Shown: one piece after another, positions 51,579 through 59,757 of the stretch
Layout: every line of letters starts with the position of its first letter
How positions within the stretch are numbered: the first letter of the stretch is position 1
Assembly (NCBI GenBank): GCA_965277745.1
Contig: OZ255837.1
Span: 992,001-1,056,000, forward strand
Reading direction: 5' to 3'
From: G965277745 sp965277745
GTDB lineage: Bacteria; Pseudomonadota; Gammaproteobacteria; Cardiobacteriales; Cardiobacteriaceae
DNA length: 64,000 nt
The notes under the pieces: generated by a model
Seen by the model: the letters and a program-made list of their open reading frames with translations, nothing else
What the model was told of the DNA's origin: nothing
The model's database searches: none
Made by a program: the position numbers and the translations under genes

Positions 51579-53387
51579 ATGGCCGAAGAAAAATCGACAA
51601 GGAAAGGAAGCGTCTTTACCTATCTGCTCATCGCCGTCGCGGGGCTTGGTATGGTATTTATCGGCGTCCCCGTGCTCAATCGTCAGGGCAATAGCCGCAA
51701 TATCGCAGCCATCAACGGGGAAGATATTCCGACCCCGCGATTCAATCGCGTGTTCTCCGCAGTGCAACAACAATTTACCACCCTGCCAAGAGAACAATTA
51801 CAGGAGATGGCGCTCGCTCGCCTGATCGACGAGACACTGCTTAGACAGCATGCCCTCGCCAGTGGATATCAGCTATCCGATCAGGCGCTCTACGAAGAAG
51901 TCAAAGCGCGCTTCGGTGATAACGAAACCTACGAGAAATGGCTGCGACAAAACACTATTTCCGCGCGGGACTACGAAGCTAGCCTGGGTGATACACTCGC
52001 GGTACAAGAATATTACCGACTACTCGACAGCGCGACGATCACGAGCCGTGCCGAATTGTCACTTCTCCTTTCTCTGCTCGCGGAAAAACGCGACATGAGC
52101 GTCATCACCCTGCCGCTCGCAGAAAAAGCGAAAAAGGTCACTGTCACCGAAAACGATCTGAACGCGTTTTACGATGCGCACAAGGCTGATTACATGAGCG
52201 CGGAGAAGGTCTCATTGCGATACGTGATTCTCGATTCCGCCTCGCTCGTTCCTCTGCAATCGGTCACCGACGCGGAAATCGCGGCGGAAAAAGACGCCAT
52301 TTCCAAGGCGGAAAGACGCGATGGGCGTTACGTGCTTTTTGCCGACCCCGCCTCGGCGAACACGGCGGAAACGAAAATCCGCAAGGGAGAGCAAACCTTC
52401 GACGACATCTACCTTACCATCGCGCAGGGGGAGATAGAAGGGGAAGCGGACAAGATCGAAGCGCACAAAAATGGAGAAGGGCCGAGCGCGGAAGTCGATC
52501 GACAATTGTTCGCCCTGCAAAAGGCCGGTGATACCTCCGCTCTGTTCGACACCGATTACGGTCCGATGCTCGTTTCACTAGGCGCCATCGAAGCGGAGAA
52601 AACGCCCGATACCAGCGAACTACGCAGGCGGATTGGCGAGCGAAAAAGTAAGGAGGCTTATCACCGCCTTGCCAACGAGGCATTCGACAAAGCGAGCGAC
52701 GACGGTACCCTCGAAGAAATCGCCAAACTTACCGACACGCAAGTTCACACGCTCTCCGAAATCACCGCCACAACGCATGAACCGGAGTGGCTTGACGAGG
52801 AAAAAATCCGCCGGGCGCTGTTCGGGAAAAACGCGGTTAGCGAAGATACCATTGCCGAACCGCTCGAACTGGATGACAATCGCAGCGTTTTCTATCAGAT
52901 CGACCAACGGATCACCGCGCAACGACTTCCCTACGAGCGCGTCGCGCAACAAGTGGAAAAAGATTATCGTCAGGTCACCGCCAAAGCCGAATTGGAAAAA
53001 GCCGCGACTGAAATCGTCGCGGCCATGAATAAGGGGCAAGCGATAGAAACGCTGCTCGCCGCCAACGATGGTAAAATCGAGGAATACAAAAACCTGGGGC
53101 GTTTCAACGCGTCCAATGAACCGTCCCCCGCCCTGACCATGACGCTGCTTGCCCAGAATCAGCGCGTCGCCCAAAACGAGGATAGCGACGGTAATATCGT
53201 CATCAGCGAAATCAAGCATATCGTAGCGGGGGAAACGCCCGTCATCGCGGAGAATATCCGCCGTGATCTCGTCGCGCAGTTATCCATCCGCCGAAACATC
53301 GAAACTGAACAAGGTTTTGCCAGGTGGCTGCGGAGCCGGGCAAAAATTTCGGTCAACCGTGAACGCTTCGGCGAAAAGCCGGAATAG
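51579..53387 (+). CDS. ppiD: Peptidyl-prolyl isomerase/periplasmic chaperone PpiD-like
   Basis: 602 residues, close to E. coli PpiD. One N-terminal membrane helix (about residues 14-32) anchors the protein in the inner membrane with the rest in the periplasm. A SurA_N-like chaperone domain (about 40-160, INGEDIPTPRFNRVFSAVQQ, then LIDETLLRQHALASGYQLSD) is followed by a parvulin-like region (about 250-345) lacking the clear catalytic motifs, and a helical C-terminus. It assists proteins leaving the Sec translocon; secDF lie close by. The start at 51579 has no strong ribosome site. Confidence 0.88.
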   Translation: MAEEKSTRKGSVFTYLLIAVAGLGMVFIGVPVLNRQGNSRNIAAINGEDIPTPRFNRVFSAVQQQFTTLPREQLQEMALARLIDETLLRQHALASGYQLSDQALYEEVKARFGDNETYEKWLRQNTISARDYEASLGDTLAVQEYYRLLDSATITSRAELSLLLSLLAEKRDMSVITLPLAEKAKKVTVTENDLNAFYDAHKADYMSAEKVSLRYVILDSASLVPLQSVTDAEIAAEKDAISKAERRDGRYVLFADPASANTAETKIRKGEQTFDDIYLTIAQGEIEGEADKIEAHKNGEGPSAEVDRQLFALQKAGDTSALFDTDYGPMLVSLGAIEAEKTPDTSELRRRIGERKSKEAYHRLANEAFDKASDDGTLEEIAKLTDTQVHTLSEITATTHEPEWLDEEKIRRALFGKNAVSEDTIAEPLELDDNRSVFYQIDQRITAQRLPYERVAQQVEKDYRQVTAKAELEKAATEIVAAMNKGQAIETLLAANDGKIEEYKNLGRFNASNEPSPALTMTLLAQNQRVAQNEDSDGNIVISEIKHIVAGETPVIAENIRRDLVAQLSIRRNIETEQGFARWLRSRAKISVNRERFGEKPE

Positions 53388-53782
53388 AAGAACAGAACGT
53401 CCGTGCTTGCTCGAAAAGGCATCGCCGTTCTCGTCAGCCTAGGCATCCGAAAGCGTCGCTGCGATGGTGGGGAGCGCCCTCTGTCGTGGCGGCCTTACCG
53501 CCCATCTCCCGCATCCATGCAAACGCGGATCAGCGATAAAATCCGCTTTCCTGCCGTGAGGGTGGCTTTCTGCTACCCTGAGAATGAACAGCACTTGCCG
53601 TCAAATGAGCGATCGCGCGCTTGTCTCGTGACCAAATACGGGGAACACGCGTCTCGCCAATGGATTACGCCGGACAACGATGATCCGCCACCGTCAGGGA
53701 AAATCCCGCATCGATAACGGCACCACGGGTGAGGCAGCGCCAAAACACGGAAAAACGACAATATCGGCGTAAGGAAATGGCT
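53388..53782. other. Convergent intergenic region, no gene or clear terminator
   Basis: 395 bp between the convergent ppiD and secF stops. A plus-strand frame (53403-53717) has no ribosome site and no recognisable family. I do not see a strong hairpin with a T-tract for either gene. Confidence 0.4.
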
Positions 53783-54703
53783 TCACGGTAAATCGTCGAC
53801 CTGTTCCCTGGCTTTCGGGAGCAGATCCTCGTGCCTGATGCCCATGCGGAAAGTCAAGGCACTGGCGACAAAAATCGAGGAATAGGTGCCGAAGAGAATG
53901 CCGATGAGCATCGCCACGGAAAAGCCGAACAGGGTTTCTCCGCCGAAGCTCAGCAACGCCAGCACCGCGAGCATTGTCGTCAAGCTGGTCACCAGTGTCC
54001 GCGCCATCGTCTGGTTGATCGCGTGGTCGATCAACGCCTGCGGCGCGGTGGTCACCATCTTGCGGAAATTTTCGCGGATGCGGTCGAAGACAACGACCGT
54101 ATCGTTGACCGAATACCCGATTACGGCGAGCAACGCGGCCAGGACATTGAGATCGAAGCGCCACTGCATCAGGGAAAACAGAGCCGCCGTGATGATCACG
54201 TCATGCAACTGTGCGAGCACCGCGCCAAGGGCGAATTTCCATTCGAAGCGCACCGCCAGATAGATCATCATTCCGGCACACGACAAGAGCAACGCGACAA
54301 CGCCTTTTTCCACCAACTCGGATTGATATTGGCCGCCGATCTTGGACTGACCCATCAGAATGACCCCTGGATGCGCGCGCTGCATAGCGCTGACGATGCG
54401 CTGCATCAGCATGTCGCTGCTCATCCCTTTTTCCTCTGTGAAACGGATCTGCACGTCACGGGCGGAGCCGTACTGGATGACGCTCGCCTGTGGATGGATG
54501 GCGGCGACTTCCGCGCGCACCTCGGAAATGGCGACCGCCTGCGGATAGCGCAATTCAATCGTCGCGCCACCGGTAAATTCAATTCCGTAATTGAAGCCGC
54601 GTAAGACGATCAGCAGGAGGCAGGCCGCGGTCAGCAAAGCGGAAAAAATCAGCCCGGCGCGGCTGTAACGCATGTAGGGGAGACGAGGAATCTGGATTCT
54701 CAT
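53783..54703 (-). CDS. secF: Protein translocase subunit SecF
   Basis: Inner-membrane protein, 306 residues with six helices, that with SecD uses the proton gradient to pull preproteins through SecYEG. Motifs are NYGIEFTGGATIELRYP near the first helix, GYSVNDTVVVFDRIRENFRK in the middle and RTLVTSLTTMLAVLALLSFG. GAGG lies before the ATG. It is seven bases after secD in the tgt-yajC-secD-secF order. Confidence 0.97.
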   Translation of the reverse strand: MRIQIPRLPYMRYSRAGLIFSALLTAACLLLIVLRGFNYGIEFTGGATIELRYPQAVAISEVRAEVAAIHPQASVIQYGSARDVQIRFTEEKGMSSDMLMQRIVSAMQRAHPGVILMGQSKIGGQYQSELVEKGVVALLLSCAGMMIYLAVRFEWKFALGAVLAQLHDVIITAALFSLMQWRFDLNVLAALLAVIGYSVNDTVVVFDRIRENFRKMVTTAPQALIDHAINQTMARTLVTSLTTMLAVLALLSFGGETLFGFSVAMLIGILFGTYSSIFVASALTFRMGIRHEDLLPKAREQVDDLP

Positions 54704-54710
54704 GGCGGCC

Positions 54711-56585
54711 TCACAATCCCAATTTGGGCTGCGCGGCGCGCAGCAGGAAAAATTCCACCAGCGCCCGCGTCACGAAAATCGCCGAGAACATGGAAGTTAA
54801 AATACCCACCGAGAGGGTGACCGCGAAACCCTTGATCGGCCCCGCGCCGAAGCTGAATAGCATGATGGCGACGATCAAGGTGGTGATATTGGCGTCGAGA
54901 ATCGTCGAAAGCGCCCCGTCAAAGCCCATTCCGACCGCTTCACGAGCCGCCAAACGCGCTTCCTCGCGCTCTTCGCGAATTCTCTCGTAGATGAGGACGT
55001 TGGCGTCGACCGCCATCCCGAGGGTCAGAACGATGCCGGCGATCCCGGGCAAGGTCAAGGTCGCGCCGAGAAAAGACATCAGCGCGACGAGCAGCACCAA
55101 ATTGACGGCCAGCGCGATGATCGAAAACACCCCGAGCCTGCGGTAGTAAAGCAACATGAACAGGGTAACGAGAAGCAGGCCGAGAATGGCCGCGTTGATT
55201 CCCTGGTCGATATTTTTTTGCCCGGCGCTCGGCCCGATGGTGCGTTCCTCGATAATATAGACTGGAGCGACCAGCGAACCGGCACGCAGGGTCGCCGCCA
55301 GTTTCTGGGCGCGATCGAACGGGGCGACGCCGGTAATCTGAAAATGGCTGGAAAACTGCCCCTGAATCGTCGCCGCGTTGACGACCACTTCCTTTTTCTC
55401 TACCTCCGTCACGGTTTTTCCGCTGGCGTCTTCTTTGCTTAGCGGCAGATATTCGACATACATCGTCGCCATCCGTTTACCGATATTTTCCCGGGTGATC
55501 TGCGACATCTGCGCCCCGCCGGCGGAATCGAGCGCTACGTTGACCTGCGGTTGACCGCTTTGCTGCCCATAGGCGGCGCTGGCGTCGACGATATGCTCAC
55601 CGCTCATCACGACACGGCGTTTCAAAAGAATCGCCTGGCCATTTTCGAAATGGCCCAGTTTGTCACCGAACGGGGCGCGATGCTGCTCGGCTGCCCTTGC
55701 GATCTCGGCCAGGCTGGCTTTTTCATCGACGAGATAAAATTCCAGCGTCGCGGTGGATCCCAAAATTTCCTTGGCCTTGGCGACATCCTGAATCCCTGGT
55801 AACTGAACGAGAATACGGTCATTGCCCACCACCTGCACAGAAGGCTCGGCAATGCCAAGGCTGTTTACCCGGCTTGCCATGCGCATGCGGTTCTGGTCCG
55901 CCGCGCGCCGCTTGGCATCGTTCAGCGCTTGTTCGAGATAGAACAGGTGAATCGCGAATTTTCCGTCGCGATCCTCACTGACTTGCTGCACCCCCTTCGG
56001 CAGTAGCGTATAAAGCGCGTCGAGCGCCTGTCGACGCTGCGCGTTTTCGGCGAATAAAAATCGCGCCCCGCCATTATCCGCCGTTTCACTTGCAACGATC
56101 GCCAACCCTTTCTTTTTCAGGGCAGTGTCGACCAGATCGATCAACTCGGCCGATTTACGCGCCAGCAGTTCCTTGCTGTCCACCTGGAGGAGAAACGAGA
56201 CGCCGCCGCGCAAATCGAGCCCCAGATTCATCGGATTCAATCCCGCCTTTTGCATCCAGGGGGGGGTATTGGCCAGCAAATTGACCGCGACTTTCGCCTG
56301 CGGATAAGCACGGGCAAGGAGATCGCGCGCCTGAATTTGCGCATCCGTATCGGGGAAGAGGATATCGATACCGCTCGCTACGGTGACAATCCGCATGTGG
56401 GCGATATGGTTTTGCGCCAGCATCGAGGCAACGGCGGCCGCGGATTGCCGAGCGCCACCGCCCGCGTCGAAGCGGATTTCAACTGCCGCGCTCTTGCCGA
56501 ACCAGTTGGGAAGGGCGAATACGAATCCCAAAGCGACAACGACGGCAATCAGGGCATATTTCCAGCCGGAAAAGGAATTGGACAT
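54711..56585 (-). CDS. secD: Protein translocase subunit SecD
   Basis: 624 residues: six membrane helices and a large periplasmic P1 domain between helices 1 and 2. LGLDLRGGVSFLLQVD is the D1 motif, and the RND-type core has GIVLTLGMAVDANVLIYERI and LDANITTLIVAIMLFSFG. GAGGA precedes the ATG. Works with SecF in a proton-driven late step of export. Confidence 0.97.
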   Translation of the reverse strand: MSNSFSGWKYALIAVVVALGFVFALPNWFGKSAAVEIRFDAGGGARQSAAAVASMLAQNHIAHMRIVTVASGIDILFPDTDAQIQARDLLARAYPQAKVAVNLLANTPPWMQKAGLNPMNLGLDLRGGVSFLLQVDSKELLARKSAELIDLVDTALKKKGLAIVASETADNGGARFLFAENAQRRQALDALYTLLPKGVQQVSEDRDGKFAIHLFYLEQALNDAKRRAADQNRMRMASRVNSLGIAEPSVQVVGNDRILVQLPGIQDVAKAKEILGSTATLEFYLVDEKASLAEIARAAEQHRAPFGDKLGHFENGQAILLKRRVVMSGEHIVDASAAYGQQSGQPQVNVALDSAGGAQMSQITRENIGKRMATMYVEYLPLSKEDASGKTVTEVEKKEVVVNAATIQGQFSSHFQITGVAPFDRAQKLAATLRAGSLVAPVYIIEERTIGPSAGQKNIDQGINAAILGLLLVTLFMLLYYRRLGVFSIIALAVNLVLLVALMSFLGATLTLPGIAGIVLTLGMAVDANVLIYERIREEREEARLAAREAVGMGFDGALSTILDANITTLIVAIMLFSFGAGPIKGFAVTLSVGILTSMFSAIFVTRALVEFFLLRAAQPKLGL

Positions 56586-56642
56586 GGTGTTATCCTCGGC
56601 GATCGGGAAAAGTCTCTCACACAGTCAAGCGAGGAAAAGCGG

Positions 56643-57023
56643 TCAACTGTCGCCTTGTTTGGCCGCTTCGGTGGCTACTTTATCCGTAGCGACAAGCGCG
56701 CCTTTCAAACTGCCTTTAGGTAATATTTGCGAGACAACATGACGCTGAAAACGCACCACCGTTCCCTTGGCGATCTCTAGATTGATCGCTTGCTCATCAA
56801 GCGCGATGACCCGACCCATGAGGCCGCCGCTAGTGATCACTTCGTCGCCTTTTTTGAGCGCGGCGACCATGTTACGGTGCTCCTTGGCGCGCTTCTGCTG
56901 CGGACGGAAAACCAAAAACCACATCAGCAGGACAATGCCGATCATGACCGCCAACTGCACCATGGCGCCGCCCTGAGGAGCGCCACCGGTGGCCTGAGCA
57001 TGCGCCTGCTCGATGAAAAACAT
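56643..57023 (-). CDS. yajC: Sec translocon accessory subunit YajC
   Basis: 126 residues from the ATG at 57023, which has GGGAGAG upstream. One membrane helix (about 22-42, MVQLAVMIGIVLLMWFLVF) followed by RPQQKRAKEHRNMVAALKKG and GDEVITSGGLMGRVI, the YajC signature. Binds SecDF. Located between tgt and secD as usual. Confidence 0.96.
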   Translation of the reverse strand: MFFIEQAHAQATGGAPQGGAMVQLAVMIGIVLLMWFLVFRPQQKRAKEHRNMVAALKKGDEVITSGGLMGRVIALDEQAINLEIAKGTVVRFQRHVVSQILPKGSLKGALVATDKVATEAAKQGDS

Positions 57024-57085
57024 GGTTCTCTCCCATACTCGATGCAAAAGAGAAATTATAGCGCAAACCGGTAACGCCCGTCAGC

Positions 57086-58195
57086 CTATTCTAGCCCCTG
57101 CGCCTGATCGGCATAGAAATTGCGGGTGAAGCGTTGAAAAGTGCCGGAGGCGATGGCGGCACGCATTTGTTCAAGCAAATTCAGGTAATAATAGAGATTG
57201 TGAACTGTGTTCAAGCGCGCGCCGAGCATTTCGTTGCACTTGTCGAGATGATGCAGATAGGCGCGCGAATAATGGCGGCAAGTCGGGCAGGCGCAATCCG
57301 CTGCGATCGGGCGCAAATCGCGCTTATAGCGTGAATTGCGCAGTTTCAGGATGCCATGTTGGGTGAACAGGTAGGCATTGCGCGCATTGCGCGACGGCAT
57401 CACGCAGTCGAACATGTCCACCCCGCGGCGTACGCCCTCGACCAAATCGGCGGGTTTACCCACCCCCATCAGATAACGCGGCTTTTCCGGCGGCATCAAG
57501 GGCAAGGTGCAATCGAGCATTGCTTCGCGCGCTTCCTTGCGCTCGCCGACGGCGAGCCCCCCGATCGCGTAGCCGGGCAGATCAAGCGCCGCCAGTTCAG
57601 CGACCGATTCGCGCCGGAGCGCTTCGTACACGCCGCCCTGGACGATCCCGAACAAAGCGTTGGGATTGCCTTCATGAGCAGCTTGCGATCGTTTGGCCCA
57701 ACGCAGGGAAAGACGCATGGAGTCGGCGGCCTGACGATAGGTCGCCGGGTAAGGCGTGCACTCGTCGAATTGCATGACGATATCGCTGTTCAAGGCGCGC
57801 TGAACCTGCATCGAACGTTCGGAGGACAAAAAAACGCTGCGCCCATCGATCGGCGAACGGAAAGTCACGCCTTCCTCGCTGATCTTGCGGATTTTCGTCA
57901 GCGAAAAAACCTGAAAACCACCGGAATCGGTGAGAATCGGTTTCTTCCAGTGCATGAATTCGTGCAGTCCGCCGTGCTCTTTTATGATTTCTTCACCCGG
58001 ACGCAACATTAGATGAAACGTATTCGCCAGCACGATTTCCACACCCAGGCCATGTAATTCTTCAGGGGAAATGCCTTTTACCGTGGCGAGCGTGCCGACC
58101 GGCATGAAAACCGGCGTATTGACTACCCGTCCGTCGGAAAAAACGATTTTGCCGCGCCGCGCCGCGCCATCCTGGGCAATCAGTTGATACTTCAT
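57086..58195 (-). CDS. tgt: tRNA-guanine transglycosylase
   Basis: Exchanges G34 for preQ1 in tRNAs for Asp, Asn, His and Tyr. It has 369 residues from the ATG at 58195. Catalytic Asp residues lie in ILTDSGGFQVFSL (nucleophile region) and FDCVMPSRNARNAYLFT, with FDECTPYPATY and a zinc site C-A-C-x2-C and His in DCACPTCRHYSRAYLHH. No Shine-Dalgarno-like sequence lies near the start; the upstream hairpin of the preceding terminator ends seven bases before it. yhhQ supplies precursor and gluQ acts after it. Confidence 0.96.
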   Translation of the reverse strand: MKYQLIAQDGAARRGKIVFSDGRVVNTPVFMPVGTLATVKGISPEELHGLGVEIVLANTFHLMLRPGEEIIKEHGGLHEFMHWKKPILTDSGGFQVFSLTKIRKISEEGVTFRSPIDGRSVFLSSERSMQVQRALNSDIVMQFDECTPYPATYRQAADSMRLSLRWAKRSQAAHEGNPNALFGIVQGGVYEALRRESVAELAALDLPGYAIGGLAVGERKEAREAMLDCTLPLMPPEKPRYLMGVGKPADLVEGVRRGVDMFDCVMPSRNARNAYLFTQHGILKLRNSRYKRDLRPIAADCACPTCRHYSRAYLHHLDKCNEMLGARLNTVHNLYYYLNLLEQMRAAIASGTFQRFTRNFYADQAQGLE

Positions 58196-58198
58196 CAA

Positions 58199-58226
58199 TA
58201 AAAAAGGAAGGCATGCCGCCTTCCTT
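58199..58226 (-). terminator. Rho-independent terminator of the upstream gene, abutting the tgt start
   Basis: On the minus strand AAGGAAGGC (58226-58218) pairs with GCCTTCCTT (58212-58204) and is followed by TTTTT (58205-58200). A nine-bp GC-rich stem and U-tract make a strong intrinsic terminator for the peptidoglycan-binding gene (ending 58244). On the plus strand the stem is followed by TTCC and would be weaker. Confidence 0.85.
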
Positions 58227-58243
58227 TTCCGGGTTGAAGTCGC

Positions 58244-59221
58244 TTATCGGGAAATTCCCAAAGACTCGAGTGTTTCCATGGTGACCCCCCCCGTGGCCAA
58301 GGTGTGATCCTTTTGGTATTTTGTCAGCGCGCTGATCGTATTCGGTCCCAATGTTCCGTCTACCGCACCGGATCTGTATCCGGCTTTGTTCAACGCGTTT
58401 TGTACGGCCTTGATGGTAGTGCGATTGACCTTGCTCGAGCAAAGCACCTCTTCCCAGCGCATCTGCGCGTCGGAGAGCTTGTCGAAGACTTTCACTTGCG
58501 CGTATTCGGCCGGAATTTCCTTATCGATTTCCTGTGCTTCCTTGACCAGTTTTTTCACTTTGACGGTCTTATATTGCGCGGGAAACGGCACTTTTTCAAT
58601 GCGTGCCAGCTGATCGACAACCTGCGTTTTGATTGTTATATACTTCGCTTCGACCGGTTTGCTTTTTACACCGACCGGTTCCTGGACGACGCGTTTCTTG
58701 ATACTTTCTTTTTCCGCAGGCACTTCCACCAAGCGCAGCGCCTCGCCAACGGATCGAAACATCCGCGCCGGCCCTAGGCTCTGCGCTGCCATGTACGCCG
58801 GCTTAGCGACGATTTCGTCGATCACCTGGCCATATTTCGGAGCGATCACCGTTTTTTCCACTGTATCCGGCTCGACGGCAATTTCCTTTTCCACCGTTTT
58901 GTAGGTCGCCGGAATCACTTTCAACTCTTCCCCTGCCGGGCGGATCATGATCTGTTCTTCTACCCATTCATACTCAGCGGGGCGAATTTCTTTGCTGTTT
59001 GTCGCCTCCTTGATGACCACCTGTTCGGTGCGCGGGGTGAATTTCGCCGGTACCACGACGAGCGCTTGGCAAAGGCCTGCCTTGGCTTGCGGAACCGGCA
59101 TAGCCTGCGCACTGTCAACCGCGAAATCCTTTTTCGCATCCGCATGCTCGGCATCTTGTGCGGAAGCCAGTCCGGCAATCGCGGTAGCGACCATAATAGC
59201 GGAAATTTTTCGTTTCATCAT
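58244..59221 (-). CDS. Secreted protein with degenerate repeats and C-terminal peptidoglycan-binding domain
   Basis: 325 residues from the Met at 59221. A signal peptide (KISAIMVATAIAGLASA) is followed by about eight degenerate repeats of 20-28 residues over about 45-240, each built around P-A-x-Y/F-x-x-V-x-x-x-V/I (VVVPAKFTPRTEQVVIKE, IRPAEYEWVEEQIMIRP, VIPATYKTVEKEIAVEP, IPAEYAQVKVF). The last 60 residues are a PG_binding_1 domain: IKAVQNALNKAGYRSGAVDG, TLGPNTISALTKYQKDH. It probably sits in the periplasm or on the outer membrane bound to the cell wall. The repeat part has no function I recognise. A terminator follows it. AGGAG lies 10 bases before the start. Confidence 0.72.
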   Translation of the reverse strand: MMKRKISAIMVATAIAGLASAQDAEHADAKKDFAVDSAQAMPVPQAKAGLCQALVVVPAKFTPRTEQVVIKEATNSKEIRPAEYEWVEEQIMIRPAGEELKVIPATYKTVEKEIAVEPDTVEKTVIAPKYGQVIDEIVAKPAYMAAQSLGPARMFRSVGEALRLVEVPAEKESIKKRVVQEPVGVKSKPVEAKYITIKTQVVDQLARIEKVPFPAQYKTVKVKKLVKEAQEIDKEIPAEYAQVKVFDKLSDAQMRWEEVLCSSKVNRTTIKAVQNALNKAGYRSGAVDGTLGPNTISALTKYQKDHTLATGGVTMETLESLGISR

Positions 59222-59324
59222 GAGCAAGAGTCTCCTATCAAGCGTGTAATAAAAACCCATTGCCAAACTGACTCGATTGGCAAATCCTCTCTACTTTATC
59301 CCAACTCGAGAGGAGATACAAAAA

Positions 59325-59747
59325 TCATCGGCGCACGATAAACACGGATTTCCCGCTATAGCGCACTACCCGCGCCGCGTTCGGCCCCAATCCATGGGCG
59401 CGGGATTTCGCCGCGCAGAGAACGATACTATCGCAGGCGCTCTCAGCGGCGATACGATTGATTTCCTCGTATACGGAGCCGCGCACTACGCGACAGACCA
59501 CGTTCTCCCCCGTGGAAAATTGCTTTGCCGCATACGCTTCGAGCGCCTGCAACAATTCTTCGAGCACCATGGTGTCATAGTTTTTCGGCAGAAAGGAGGC
59601 GATCATGCTGCCTCCGGCGAGTGGAGGGATGACCGTCACCAGAAGATAAGCGGTTTTGTCTTTGTGCAGTTCTTTTGCCGCGGCGACCGCCTTATCCGCC
59701 TGCTCGGGATCGTTGAGATCGACGGCGATCAGGATTTTCTCGAACAT
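59325..59747 (-). CDS. Universal stress protein (UspA family), TRAP-associated
   Basis: 140 residues of the Usp fold: MFEKILIAVDLNDPEQADKA begins it, and the ATP-binding loop region is VLCAAKSRAHGLGPNAARVV with SGKSVFIVRR at the end. It lies 10 bases after the TRAP permease gene on the same strand, an arrangement known for TRAP loci such as teaABC-teaD, where the Usp protein binds ATP and tunes transport. A regulatory role here is inferred from position. Confidence 0.88.
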   Translation of the reverse strand: MFEKILIAVDLNDPEQADKAVAAAKELHKDKTAYLLVTVIPPLAGGSMIASFLPKNYDTMVLEELLQALEAYAAKQFSTGENVVCRVVRGSVYEEINRIAAESACDSIVLCAAKSRAHGLGPNAARVVRYSGKSVFIVRR

Positions 59748-59757
59748 CGTCTTCTCC

